A stretch of DNA of 64,000 nt from Capitulum mitella (GCA_030062745.1 CP099844.1:2509481-2573480), one strand, 5' to 3'; shown: positions 36,125-47,999, counted from the first letter of the stretch. Notes: generated by a model from the letters alone, not told the origin. Translations and numbers: made by a program.

Positions 36125-36433
36125 GCTCTCTACGGCCTGCCGGTAAGTGAGGAGCCTGCGAAGCAGCCAGCCGCCCAGCAGCCGACAAACACGGACAACA
36201 CGAAAGCCGGCAACGACCCCGTCCTCTGCCAGGACAGCTCCGTTGACGCCATGCTGACAGTCAGCTCCAATAAGCGCACCTACGTCTTCAAGGGCTCCAG
36301 CTACTGGCGACTGACGGAGAAGGGCGTAGAGAAGGGTTACCCGATGAAAATTAAGGACAAATGGGACGGCGTGCCAGACAATCTGGACGCCATTTTCCAG
36401 TGGTCAAGCACAAATAGGATCTACTTCTTCAAG
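36125..36433 (+). CDS. Mmp: MMP exon 6: hinge and hemopexin blade 1
   Basis: This encodes residues 272-374. ALYG continues from the catalytic domain, followed by a Pro/Gln/Asn-rich hinge (about 278-303). Then VLCQDSSVDAMLTV starts blade 1 of the hemopexin propeller with Cys306, which should pair with Cys501 in exon 8. TYVFKGSSYWRL and GVPDNLDAIFQW are classic blade signatures. The acceptor is gtcag|gct and the donor aag|gtgagg, both phase 0. A perfect donor sequence gtaagt lies within the exon at 36143, after only 18 nt; reading through it is in frame and gives the expected domain, so I keep the long exon. Confidence 0.92.
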
Positions 36434-36606
36434 GTGAGGGGAGCTTTACTCTATAGCTTCTTGCCAATGTACGCAACAGTAGCTAAATTTGTTAAGCAGT
36501 GACAAGCCTGAAGTAAAGACACGTTCATACCACTTTTTGCCAATCATACTGTTATCACTCTGAGCAAAAATCACATTCTGAACAACTGTTTTACTGTGAC
36601 TCGCAG

Positions 36607-36930
36607 GGCTCTCAGTTCTGGAGAATGACAAACTTCACGATGGACAAGGGATATCCGAAGCTGATTTCGACGGGATTCCCGGGAATACCGGACAACGTGG
36701 ACGCTGCATTCCAATGGAAAGCCAACGGCAAGGCATATTTGTTCAAAGGCAGTCAGTACTGGAGATTTGATCCGTCAGACAACCCACCAGTGTCTTCCGA
36801 CTACCCTGGTCCCATCAGTACATGGCAGGGTGTGCCGAACAACCTGGATAGTGTGATAACTTACACCAACGGCAGAACGTACTTCTTCAAGGGAGGTCTC
36901 TACTACAAATACGACGATGTCAACTTCATA
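36607..36930 (+). CDS. Mmp: MMP exon 7: hemopexin blades 2-4
   Basis: This encodes residues 375-482. It has two further propeller signatures: FPGIPDNVDAAFQW with KAYLFKGSQYWRFD, and WQGVPNNLDSVITY with TYFFKGGLYYKYDD. The exon starts mid-repeat with GSQFWRM, continuing the IYFFK end of exon 6, so splicing restores a whole blade. The acceptor is ctcgcag|gg and the donor ata|gtgagt, both phase 0. The short flanking introns (173 and 271 bp) form a compact 3' cluster. The hemopexin domain guides substrate binding and interactions with inhibitors and partners. Confidence 0.94.
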
Positions 36931-37201
36931 GTGAGTGGCAAATTTTAACAACTTTTGGTTTTGTTAAGCCTCTAGGAACGCTTAAACAGCAGTAGTTTCC
37001 CATGGTGTCTTAGCTAATCATTTTGGACCGCTCATTCCGCTGAAAGCCTTTGTTGTGCACTCTCTGTGATGTCTGTAGTTATTGTCATTGGTCTGGTAAC
37101 CTTGCAGGCTGCAGACGTTACCGAATTTCCCAACATGATGCAGAGTGCCCATTACGATACGTGCCTTAACCAAGCGACTGAGACTTGCTCTCCTACTTCA
37201 G

Positions 37202-37337
37202 GTTGCCGACTCTGAAATACCATACCCTCGGAACACGGCCGTCTGGTGGTTTGGCTGTACGAACCAGCCGTCCAGTTTGGTGACACCACCAAGTCCCAGA
37301 GGCGACATAGTACGTTGGAACGACCTGGGAGGCGCTG
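37202..37337 (+). CDS. Mmp: MMP exon 8: end of hemopexin domain
   Basis: This encodes residues 483-527 and one base of codon 528. VADSEIPYPRNTAVWWFGC ends the last blade, with Cys501 expected to close the propeller with Cys306. A Pro/Ser linker follows, ending RWNDLGGA. The acceptor ctctcctacttcag|gtt has a good pyrimidine tract; the earlier ttgcag at 37107 leads to a stop in the needed phase and is rejected. The likely donor is ctg|gtgaat at 37338, phase 1. If it is not used, the frame runs on to a stop at 37432 and gives a secreted form. Confidence 0.88.
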
Positions 37338-37544
37338 GTGAATATCAAAATGTTACTGGTGTCTGGCTTATACCTGCTTCGTGTTTGCCTGACATCATGC
37401 CTACATTAGAGCAACACTTAGATGATATCTGATCGGCATTTGTCTGGGGGGCAGGTCTTCCATCCTGGTATTCCAGTAGCACCTACCTACCACGGTGGTG
37501 GCGCGAAATATCCGCCTACATCTTAAGCCGTCATTGATTGAAGA

Positions 37545-37570
37545 GGGGGCGGGGGCGTTTAACGCCCCAT
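37545..37570. repeat. G-tract/palindrome/C-tract hairpin
   Basis: GAGGGGGCGGGGGCGTTTAA then CGCCCC. GGGGCGTT pairs with AACGCCCC. The same architecture marks the ends of families A and B. Confidence 0.6.
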
Positions 37571-38027
37571 GGCGCATTTCTTAGATATCACCCACACAAA
37601 CAAAAACTGCATTCTGAAACTTTCAGTACCTTTTTTAACGTCAGCTGCGCACATACTGATGAAAATTTGGGAACAAGGCCATCTTAGGCCACGTCTTAAT
37701 GATGCCATACAGACGACCACCTTTTATGATGCGACGTTCAGTTTTACTTCACCACCGTATTGTCGGTGCCTTTATAATGCATGATGACTGTGGTTTGCAT
37801 TGCACATCAGCATGACCTGAGAGTTCAATATGGAGCATGTGTGACCTCATGTTAGGTTATCCTGGGTCAAATGTGCATTTTTTCGGGTCCAGTGAAAAAA
37901 AACTAGAAAGGGAACTTGCATGAATATTGGATTGGACTTTGGATACTGGATCGGATATTGGAAATTGGATAAGGCCAGATAGATTATTAAATTTTCTTGA
38001 AACGAACTGCACGTACACTTTGCACAG

Positions 38028-38272
38028 CAGTTTCTCGCAACACTGCAGTACTTTTTCTAGTTTGGCTTTCGGTGGTTTTATGCAGCTTTCTGCTTAGCGA
38101 GCATAGTGGTTACGTCTGTTTGTCGTTGTGGATGACCGATGTGGAAATATCGGCCTTTGCAATATTGTGCAACATTTCTTGGATATGTGTACCATGGGAC
38201 AAACTGGTCTGTAGTGTCGCCCAGAGATGTCAGATTAAGGTCACTAGCGTGCTCGTATTACTCGGAGTTTGA
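38028..38272 (+). CDS. Alternative terminal MMP exon (hydrophobic), doubtful
   Basis: From acceptor tttgcacag the frame is compatible with the phase-1 end of exon 8. It reads AVSRNTAVLFLVWLSVVLC, a 17-20 residue hydrophobic stretch, and continues about 60 residues to a stop at 38270. AATAAA follows immediately (38273). A transmembrane segment after the linker would suit a membrane-type MMP, but the long, partly hydrophobic, Cys-rich tail does not look like a known MMP tail. It is an alternative to 59842-59960; at most one is likely to be the main end. Confidence 0.2.
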
Positions 38273-38625
38273 AATAAAAAAATGTTGCAATGTTATATAT
38301 GCACGATGATTTGGCCATGATAAGGCTTATTTGTGCCCCAGGCCCTCTAAAAATGTATTTTTTTCTTAAATCGCCGTGCAAATTGGACCAGGAAACATGC
38401 ATCACATGACATATGATAACGGAGGTCAAATTTGATTCAACCTGTGACCTTGATCTTGTGCGACGCTGGGCCAGGTGGCACTTATTATAGGTGACTAAGC
38501 TGACAGGAACGTATTACCCGGCAAACTTCAGTCGCAGTCTGCTTTGCATTGTGATTAAGCAGTTCCGGAGAAAATCGTCACCTTTTCGTTTTTCACATGA
38601 CCTGTGACGTCATCATTGGCCCGAA

Positions 38626-38671
38626 TGCGTGCGTGCGTGCGCGTGTGTGTGTGTCTGTGTGTGTCTGTGTA
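38626..38671 (+). repeat. (GCGT)n/(GT)n microsatellite
   Basis: Alternating purine-pyrimidine tract: GCGT repeats, then GT with two interrupting CT steps. Confidence 0.9.
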
Positions 38672-38684
38672 GCAGGACCGCAAA

Positions 38685-38770
38685 ATTCGGTGCTATCGAT
38701 TGCCGTTTGAATCAGCCAAATCAGACGATTAGTTCTTGAGATAGAGAGGGGGCGTTAGACGCCCCCAGTC
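38685..38770 (-). repeat. Isolated terminal module of a family A-like element
   Basis: ATCGATTGCCGTTTGAATCA, GATTAGTTCTTGAGAT, then the hairpin GGGGGCGTTAGACGCCCCC correspond to the terminal module of family A (CAATCGATTGCCGTTTG, TAGTTCTCGAGATCT, G-tract hairpin). No further element sequence could be followed. A related piece, without the hairpin, lies at about 48070-48140. Confidence 0.55.
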
Positions 38771-39577
38771 AATGGAAGGTAGGGAAATACCCCAGTCAGT
38801 GCCGGGTGAACGTGACCTCTTGCAGCTGGACTTTTTTATATTTGTAGAATGGTTTGCTACACGGAACTAGCGTTTTCAAATCAAACATTTTTTCCTCGAA
38901 CACGATCATTTCTTACCAACTGTTAACCTGCTAGGTTTTCAAATCACAAATGTAAAGAAAAAGACTTTCTGTAGAAACAGAGCCAGGTCCGTTGAAGCAT
39001 GTCTTTTATCAATGCATAGTTCGGAAGACAAACGTAGACTAGATAAAAATGTGATGCTCTATAATGTATATGATAACCTCACTCGCCATGAAGTAAGGCA
39101 TATCGCACAGTGACAACATTTGACATAATGTAATTTCTTCACAAAACCTGCCCCAGTAACTATGCACAACTTTATCGAGCTTTGTTTAACCGAGTCCTTT
39201 TTCACTCGATACTGCAGTGATGAAGGTATTTCGTGTTTATCAGTCACACAGTCACGAACTTCCGTAAAAACCCAGACGAATGCATTTCAGTCTATCCAAG
39301 CCAATGTCACGTTAGTACGTTGCTGCAGTGCTTCAGTGACTTGCTTCTTGGGACCCTAGGAACACGTGAATGATTCACAGGTGCAATATTAGGTGTTCTG
39401 GTGTCCTTCCTAAAATACGTTTGGTCCATACAGTCTTTCTTTGTTCTCTTCCATGAACTCTGCAGCCTGCGGAATGTGTAGCGACCACATTTCGAACAGG
39501 GGTTCAGAATTTCCCGGACAGCACAAAGATACTTCTTTAATACGTAATAAGAAGTCCACAACCTTTCCTATGGTAGA

Positions 39578-39835
39578 TTAACCCGCGCACGACCCTCGGT
39601 CCGTCTCGAACATCGTCGACGGGGGGGGGGCAGTTGACTGCCCCCCGGTAACTCACGAACGGTTGGTCGCACGATAAAAATAAGCATACCGTTGGAAAGC
39701 CGGTGACGAGTAGAGCTCGAAACTGGTCTCATTTTTAGTTTTAGATAATATGTAAGCCAATTTACGCCCTATATATATTTTCTCATAACCGACTGCATGA
39801 GACCGAGAAATGGCCTGAATCTCAAGGGACTATGT
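39578..39835 (+). repeat. Repeat family B copy
   Basis: It starts TTAACCCGCGCACGACC and has a G-run with the perfect hairpin GGGGGGCAGTTGACTGCCCCCC split around TG (39622-39645). Then come CACGAACGGTTGG, ATACCGTTGGAAAGCC, GAGCTCGAAACTGGTCTCAT and TTTACGCCCTAT. It ends near CTCAAGGGACTATG. No coding potential. Confidence 0.75.
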
Positions 39836-39840
39836 TTGTT

Positions 39841-39894
39841 GTAATATAATGATTATTATATAATATTATAATAATTAATATATAAATATTAAAA

Positions 39895-39944
<50 letters not shown>

Positions 39945-39948
39945 ATAT
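39841..39948. repeat. AT-rich tract with (AT)n
   Basis: A/T-only sequence from 39841 leads into about 21 AT dinucleotides (39899-39942). Confidence 0.95.
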
Positions 39949-40280
39949 GGGTCTCGATGTACATCAAAATGGAAACATACCAAATGACAAAACATCTCGA
40001 GGCTATACTTCGTATCGTATCAGGGACGGGCATTGCAACTGGGTGGGTATAGACTGGCCAGCTTTCGCATTACAGAATATGGAGGGGGACAGTATGGAAC
40101 GACTAAATATGTCAAAGGTTGTATCAGCACACGACCATGTTGGTGAGGTGGTCAAGACTTCCGCCTGCCAAAATCATGGAAGGAATTCAGGTGCTGGTTA
40201 TTCAGAATTTTCCTGTTCTCTCTTCCCAAGTTGTGACTGCTACTGCAGATGAGATAATCTTTATTTATTTATTATCTTTA

Positions 40281-40502
40281 TTACTGCCTTCATCAGGAAT
40301 ACTGGCTTTTTAAGTCTGTTTTTAGATGCACAAAAATGGGATCACAGCACGTGAAGAACATAACACCTCGACGTGAGGATAAGAAGAGATACGATAAGAT
40401 TATTATCTTCATCTCGAGGTATAATGTTCTTCACGTGCTGTGATCCCATTTCTGTGCATCGACAAAACAGAGTAAAAAAACATTATTCCTGATGAAGGTC
40501 AT
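40281..40502. repeat. Long imperfect inverted repeat (hairpin) with CTGATGA in both arms
   Basis: The arms at about 40281-40374 and 40410-40502 are reverse complements with scattered mismatches. The best part (GGGATCACAGCACGTGAAGA, 40339-40358) is exact. Each arm carries TCCTGATGAAGG at its outer side. The loop is about 35 bp. It could be a foldback element, a pair of Penelope-type terminal repeats, or a small-RNA hairpin. It has no coding capacity. Confidence 0.75.
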
Positions 40503-43059
40503 AACAAAGCCAAAACATCGATTACTGGTTTTATCTTTCGAAATAGTTTAGTTCCGTTGCCATCTTCATTCTTTCTTGCTGGATGTGTGATGGATAGAAA
40601 ACTTGCAAGACTTTTCCATTTGATACCACACGGTTTTATGTCCTGTAACAACGGCTTAACAACGGCAACAGCTTGACAGCTGGATGATTTACGCTATCTT
40701 TGTAGGCTACCTCGGGTCCAAGAAGCTCGAAACATTTTTATGAACTTTCGGGGTGAGAAATGTATTTGCCAGAAAACCAACATACTAGACTGTTTTAGGA
40801 GACTGATGCCAAATGCCATTCGTTGATTCACAAGTAAACGTTAAATGAAACACGGGGGTTTCTGTTGCTCATTATGCTTACTGGGTTTGGGAATTTTGTA
40901 TTCATAAGTACACATAAACGCATAAAACTCTTTCATATCTTTGTGGAAAAAGGGCACACAGAATAACACTAGATAAGTTTTTGTCGTCTACAAAGCTTTT
41001 CTGTCCACTTAACCTCCGAAAATTGTTACGAAATCTCCGTCGATATCTTGAACACTTTTTACAAACTTTTGGCGGCAGTTGAGTGAAAATCCCACTGGTT
41101 TTCAGTGGGGTTACACTTATGACCTCGCTTCATAACTCTACTTATCCCCAGTTTTGCTACCCGGATTTGGCCGTCCTTATTTTTCGCCGCAGCAAAAACC
41201 TCGACCTTCAGCTTTCATATACTGACAGGCTGTGTAGCGGCGAGAGAGCCTGGAAATGATGGAAATGATACGCATATGCTCAACGTATCCGCGCTCCAAG
41301 CTGAAGCTTTCAATGCATATAAATTAAGTGATTGAATATGCACGGACCACACTGGCTGGGACCATGGCGGACCTATGCATCAGCATCGAAATGTGAGGTC
41401 ACAAGCTAGAAAGTCATGCTGCGCACACAAAAAACGTTGTGCTGATACGTTCCCACCACTAATTTTCTGATAAATAACGAGGAGCATTTAAAGCTATACA
41501 TAATCGAAAACTGATTTTCAAAATGATTCACTCACGGGACAAAGTACAGGTCTTCTGCTGACGTCCGTTGGCCGAGCCCGCTCCAAAAAAATAACTGCCA
41601 AAAGGACACAGTTTAATAGAACAAAGGGGAAATTCCCTGGAAAACGCTTTGAAACTCCGTAGACGTGGATTTTTAAGACCTCATCATAAAAGTTAACGTC
41701 TAATACGGCATGCCACAACTTTGTCACTTCAGCTCAAAACATGCGCTTATGGTAAAACATTCCTTGTAAGAGGCGGTTTTTTGTCCATGAACAAACACTG
41801 TCGTCATAGTGCACGTCATTCTACAGATATATAGACAAATGAGAAATGCTGTAAGCGCACGAGGGAAGAAATCGCTAATCAAAGCTTCCATAAGTGCTGA
41901 ACGCTTCTGCTGAAACTCAAGGTTCCGCCAAATCCCGTAGATACAAATCTTACTATCGGCCAAAAATACCAACAGTAAGTTATGTGCAGGTCTAGACACC
42001 AGTTCGGTATTTTCTCTGATGGGGTTTAGCATGGACCCAATGGGGATGCACTTTGGAAGCTTGGGGTCACACCTACACCCTCTGTATATAAAGTTACACC
42101 ACTGGTTGGCGGTAGTCCGTCGCAATGGCATTGCAGCGCAAGCTGATCTTTGCACCCATTCGGCTCGTTTTCCCCAATGGAATCACATTACAAAGACTGC
42201 AAGGCCACCGCAGAAACTACAGAAAGACGGCAGTCTGTCAGCAATTTCTGCGACTTCCGCCTTACGTTCGCCGCGAAATCTTGCATGACCCTTTACGTAT
42301 GTACTGGGCCAGGGGCGTCATTTTGTGTCCTTTGGAATGGGAATGCGACCCCTCAGTGATTTCACTCCCCAACATTGATTTCAGCCCCCTCAATGTTGAT
42401 GCGGGGCCCATCATGCTGGGTTTCGTTGTTTAAATGACACTGCAATCTTATGACGCATTTTGTATTTTTTTTTAAACAGCGGTCCTAGTCAGTAAGCAAA
42501 TTTAAACTGCAGAAAGTTGCAAAAGATTGGCTGGTCCGACCTCATGACCTTTCACGTGGGAAACATTATTTGTTACGGTTAGTAAAGCCCTTGGCCGAGG
42601 AATGCATTTCAGGCTCCAACACGTCGATGAAGCAGTTCAAAACCGTTAGAAATAGGGAAGTGGAGCGGAAATGAAGCTGACCTCAGGTCACTGATCTTGA
42701 CATTGACAACGAAGCTGAGATAACACAAGTCTTAGGAATGCTATCGGTTACTCATCCTGAAAGTTTCAGGTTTATCGACCGCACGGTGTGGCTTGTGGAA
42801 GATTTACAAAAAAATGGGAGGTGGGCCTCTTTTACATGACATAGGTCAGTGACCCGGCATGGCCGGAAATTGAAAACTGTACGAGGCATGCGCATGGGAT
42901 ATAGAAAACCTTCTGCAAATTTCATTGCGCTGGGCGAGCTGTTTTTTGTTTTTTGCCATGACCAGATGTCATTGGGGACAGAGTCAAAACGTTCCCGCCC
43001 TAGGTTTGGGTGAGGATTTAGAAAATCCTCTCCTGAAAGTTTGAGAGATCTCTAAAAAT
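40503..43059 (+). other. Unassigned stretch
   Basis: No exon or named repeat. A frame at 42125-42433 is open for 102 codons but has no recognisable motif. Confidence 0.4.
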
Positions 43060-43207
43060 AGTACAACATCCCTCAAAAGCTTGAAGGGCCCCAATGCTTT
43101 AGCACACTCCAATGGACCCTCTAGATGAATTCAATGGGATCCCAAGAGGAATCCAATGGGCGCGTCTCCGGTCTTCGGGCTCTCCTTAAACATTCTTTTG
43201 TGTCCCC
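43060..43207 (+). repeat. Degenerate array, left part
   Basis: Units such as CTTGAAGGGCCCC and GGACCCTCTAGATGAATTCA match the array at 44400-45660. MITE copy 5 separates the two parts. Confidence 0.6.
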
Positions 43208-44394
43208 TTAACCCTGTTCCCGGAGCGCTAGACGGTATGGCCGATTCCCGGCGGGGGGGGAGCGGATTCGGCCCCCTGAGATCTCGAAAACTATACACCT
43301 GATCTCATCGCAGCAAACGAAAATCGATTTGCCATGGCGTAAACTACATTTTTCTACGTAAACTTCAAAACAAAAGTTTTCAAAATTTGGAAGAGATGGA
43401 TGGGGGGGCAAAAAAGTCAACATTGGGGGCATTTTTGGACTTGTTATAACTCTGTTGTTTACCGACCGATTGTGATGAAATTGGCATGAATCGAGAGATT
43501 GAGATAGGGCTTTTACCACTGCTCAATACATTAGAAATTTTGAGAAAATTCATAGGTGTTCACAGGGTTTCAAAAGTGGGAGTTTTAGCTTTTCGAAAAG
43601 CGAATTAACAAAAAAGTTAAGAACACTTTTTTTTAGCTTCTACCAGTCATGTTATGTTGAAGAAGCACAAAGCGTATTTCAGTGCTTGTATAATGTTAGC
43701 ATAGGTGGCGCCAGGGACATGAAAAAGGGGAACTGCCGTGGTCACATGCGCTTCAGATCAGCTTACGACCTTTGACCTTAAATGACCCCCATGGACCATA
43801 GAATCACTTAGAACGATTTTGTGTGCATTTCGTATTATTTGAAAACGCTTTCAGTCATTTGAATTTACTCTGTTTCTAAAATTCCATTTTACTGCTATTG
43901 CTATATATGCTAATAGCCACACTGCCATTTTAGGTCAGAGCACCATGACTCGACCCGATATCAATCTGAGACTTGGAACACGTGTAGAGAGCACCCTTGT
44001 AAGTAATATATATTCCGTGTTATATTCCGTGTTTGGTTTTTGAGAAAAAATAGTGACAAAACTATTACTATGGAACCAAATTTTGACTTGTCCTTTAACT
44101 GACCCTGTGAAGTGACCCAAGGCGAATCAAATTATATTTATCTTAAAAACGGTATTTTTGGCAGGCATTTTCCTTTTACTCCCAACAAGGTCAAAAATGG
44201 TCTGAGGTACCTCCTAAAAACGTCGCCTGGCTCTGCCCCTGAGCAAAATAGAATTACGAAATTTTGTTACACAACGTACAAACGATGGCTACGAAAGTGA
44301 CCAAGTTTCGTGGAGCTGCGTCATAAACCCTGGAATTAGCAAGCAAAAAACCCGAGGATGGGTGGATTCAGCTCCCCGTCGGGAATAGGGCTAA
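43208..44394 (-). mobile_element. MITE family A, copy 5
   Basis: The left end is TTAACCCTGTTCCCGG. The right end CGGGAATAGGGCTAA has a mutated TTAA (CTAA, 44391-44394). Landmarks CGGATTCGGCCCCC, TAGGTGGCGCCAGGGACATG and CTGCCCCTGAGC are in the usual order. About 1.19 kb, inserted in the degenerate array. Confidence 0.88.
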
Positions 44395-45660
44395 CAAATC
44401 AAAAGAGGATTTTGGAATCACCGAGAAAATGGTTGTGGGGCCCCGAAAAAGTGTTCGGCAAGCTCTCTGAATATACCAAGAGCCTTCTCAAATAGCTCGA
44501 CGGCTCAAAAAAAGCTCTACTGGGCCCTCTGGATGAATTCAAGGACTGAACCATTCTTCGGCCTTCTTCAGTTAATTTCGAGGACCCACTGGATGTTTTG
44601 CGATGCCCTCAAGTTTTTGAATGGCCCTGAATGTTCCGGAAAGGAGTTTTGGGCCGGACGAGACTTTGTTTGAGAGGCGCTTTAAACATATCAAGGGGCC
44701 TGTTTAAATACTTAACGAGGCCTTCGCTGAGGCCCGAGGAATTCCTTCCAAATAAAATTTTTTGGAAGGTCTTGAAAATGCATTCTTGAATTCCTTTTGA
44801 GGGCCCTTGATATTTCCCAAGTGCATCTCAAACATTCAGGAAAGGATGCACCAGACGAGGAAATTCTTGACACTTCTTTAAATATACCGAGGTTCCCTTT
44901 ACAAGATCGAGTGACCCACAGAAAAACTCTAAGGGTCATTCAGATGAGTCCAAAAAAGAAGTCCTGAAGATCTGAAGGACCCTCACTGAATTGCTCTCGA
45001 AGGCTCATTAAAGCTTTTGTGCCGCCATCAAACCTCTGATAGGTCCATTGGTGTTTCGGAAGGTCTTCGAAACATTCAGGATAGGAGTTTTTAACCGGAC
45101 GAGGATATGTCTGAAGCGCCCTCCGAAAACATTAAGGGGCTTCTCAAAGAGCTTTAGAGTTTTCATTAACTCCAATGGATACTTAAAACAAGAAGGAACC
45201 CCCGTGAGATTGGAGTCGGAAGGTTCTCCTTAAATTTAATCTGAAGGCCCTTGATATTTTCAGAGGCATCTCAAATATTCAGGAAATGGTGAACCGGCCG
45301 AGTAAATGCTTCGGAGCCCTCTGAAAACATCTAGGGTGTTCCTTAGGAGCCCTGCAAAAAAAAACTTCAATGGACTCTCGAAAATTCACGGAGAGGCGCC
45401 TCCCGGAAGCCTTCTGGAATTCACCCACAGGGCCCATGGAAATGTTTGTGGATCCCTGAAACCTTTGAAAGGGCTTCCGTTATCTTCACGGGATCCATAT
45501 TCAGGAAGGGAGCTTTGAGCCCGACGAACAAACATTTGTGGACCCTCCAAAAACATCTAAGGTCCTCTTAAAAAGCTTGAGGGATCCCCGAAAAACCCCA
45601 GTGAGCCCTCGAAATGAACTCTAGGAGGACCCCAAAGACCACCCAAAGACGAGGAGGGCT
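44395..45660 (+). repeat. Degenerate array with a roughly 200-240 bp higher-order unit
   Basis: A marker of the form CAGGAAAGGAGTTT plus GGCCGGACGAG recurs near 44637, 44838, 45078, 45280 and 45503. Between markers are many AAGGGCCCTCTGAAAACATC-like subunits of about 35-40 bp. Frequent GGGCCC gives spurious ORFs on both strands. Confidence 0.7.
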
Positions 45661-47999
45661 AATTGGATAGATGGACTGCCTTGAATTTATCTAGAGGGCT
45701 AATTGGAAACTTGTGGGCCCTCAGCTCTCTGAGTGAAACCTTCATACTCGTATTTATAGAGGAACCCCAAGAATGCCCTGGCGTGGTTTGAAAAGTCATC
45801 TTTAAGCCTATTCCGTGCTGGGGGGTTAAAGACATGCGGACCACGGCAGGTTGAGAAATGCAGTTTGCGAGTGCTTTAATGTTTAGTGTAGGTACTGTCA
45901 ATCCAACGATTACGCCAACGAAAAACCAACAGAACTGTTTAAAAGCTGATTCGATTGCAACGCAACAGCTTTGAGACCAAGGGTGGATCAGACCGTATGC
46001 TAAGGGAATGGGGGAGGGGAGAGAAATCTCCATTACTGTGACCTAACCTATCGCCAAATGTTTATTTTTCCTCGGATTTCGGCCCCTTTGTTCCGCCATT
46101 GTCCAAAAATAAGGTGCATTAAAAATGTTTTGGAAACACCAAAAAGTGCACCTTTCTGTCAGGAGATCAAGACATGTTGGACTACCCCTTTCCGACAAAA
46201 AGTGCAGCAATGCAGGTAAACTCTGTCAAGAGGGGAGGGGCATAGCCCCTCCCCCTCCCCCCGTCTGCGGATCCTCCAGTGGTTGAGAGGGTAGGTGATT
46301 TTGTTGAGAGCTGTTCTCGTTCTGGCCAGATGTTCTGGCAATCTCGCCAGGACGGGCATTGATTTTATAACTGGTCTTTCGTCCGCGGATCGCCTGGCAA
46401 CTGACCGTCACAGGGGCCATGCTGACTACTACACAGCTGTGTTGTATTTCTGGCGGCGTTAAACAACATAATGACTGGGTTATAACGTCAGTACAGCTTC
46501 CATAGCATGAAACTTCATTCACAAAATCAGCCGTTCCTGGAATAACACTTTCCTGTAACAGGCGCTACTTAGACTCTTACTGATCGCAAACATAGCCCGA
46601 ACAAATCGTTCGAATTTAAAACGTGTCAAAAACAGAGCTTTATTCGCACGAACATTACCATAAGGTGTGCGAAAGTGTGAAAATGTGACTGTTGCGACCA
46701 ATATGCAAATAAAGCGAATTCGGATTTCGCAAAGGTTCTGCGATGAGATTATGCTTTCCGCATGACCTAATAGCTGAAGAATACTGAATAGCCCAGGACC
46801 ACTGAAAATTCGAGCCTCCCTAGCGTACGTAAAGAGGCTTGAAAGTTTCTGAAATAAAATCAGAAAGTGAAGTCTTTCAATACTGATGTGCGTTTGCAGG
46901 CTACGGATATCAATGTTGATGTGGATTTGCAGGCTGCGCATGCATGTGCGACAGCGAAAGCCTCCAGAAAACGTCCAGAGACGTCTTTCTATGAAAAACG
47001 TGCACTGGCTAAAGATCATAAAACTTTATACCAGAACTGGCCCGTAGGATAATATCTTAAAACGACAATTTACTTCAGACTCAGCCAACATTGGCAGAGC
47101 CAAAGCTCCCTCAAAGGTGCGCAGAAATAGTGCCTGTCAGCGGGGTGTTCTGCTCCAGCACCGGGGCGAAAAGCACGGCTGAACGAAGCAAGCGATAATC
47201 GGGAGTATTTCCCCAGTTTCTAGAGCAAGCCGATGTGATGGAAAAAAAAACTATTCTGTCATGAAAATTACACAATCTCGAGACTGAGGACATTTTGCCA
47301 TATGACTATGGAGTCGGTGGGCCCTAAACCCTAAGACTGATGAATTAAGTTCCGGATATCTGTGGGAATCAGACGTCCACATTCTGCGTCACTACTCTGC
47401 AACCAAATGGCGAAGCGTCGTTAATTTCGTTTAGGAGTTTTTAGTACATCAGTTATGCTGATTTTAACATTTCCCGAGGCCGTCCACATTTCTGTGTAAG
47501 ATTTCGTAAAAACAACGTTTCTTTTTCAGCGAATTTTGACATAAAATGCGTTTCACTTTCTTCGAGTATGCGTCAATATACTGTTCATGGGAGATGGCTG
47601 ATGGTATGCAGTACGTTGCAGTTCCATGATAGACAAATGTAGACCACCCATGGCCTCAGACAAGGTCATTACAGGTCCGATTTAGGTCATGGCGATTTTC
47701 GAAATATCGTCAATTTACGTCGTAAAACCATTCGTGACAGGCATTTCCACTTAGCGGTATTTGATGGAATGCTATGGCATCTATGGAGTATTATGCGCCA
47801 AATTATGCGCATTTTAACCGAAATCTAACATAGCTCTAAGTACGGCATGATCTGGGTTGACCTGTGTTACCATTTGGCTCATTTAGACGCTCATTAGCAT
47901 CCTATATGTACAATGCCAAGCTCTGCGGCCTAACGTTGTCTATAATGTCATATTTGTACGTGAAAACGACACGTGCCAATTAGTTCACTTTGACGTCAG
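45661..47999 (+). other. Unassigned stretch
   Basis: A hairpin-forming GAGGGGAGGGGCATAGCCCC then TCCCCCTC lies at 46232-46259. A TATAAT/TTTATT-rich segment follows. No exon is supported. Confidence 0.4.

Noticed and set aside
37108..37201. Earlier acceptor ttgcag at 37107 for MMP exon 8
   Set aside because: In phase 0 it runs into a stop before the hemopexin end; the acceptor at 37201 gives the conserved YPRNTAVWWFGC in frame.
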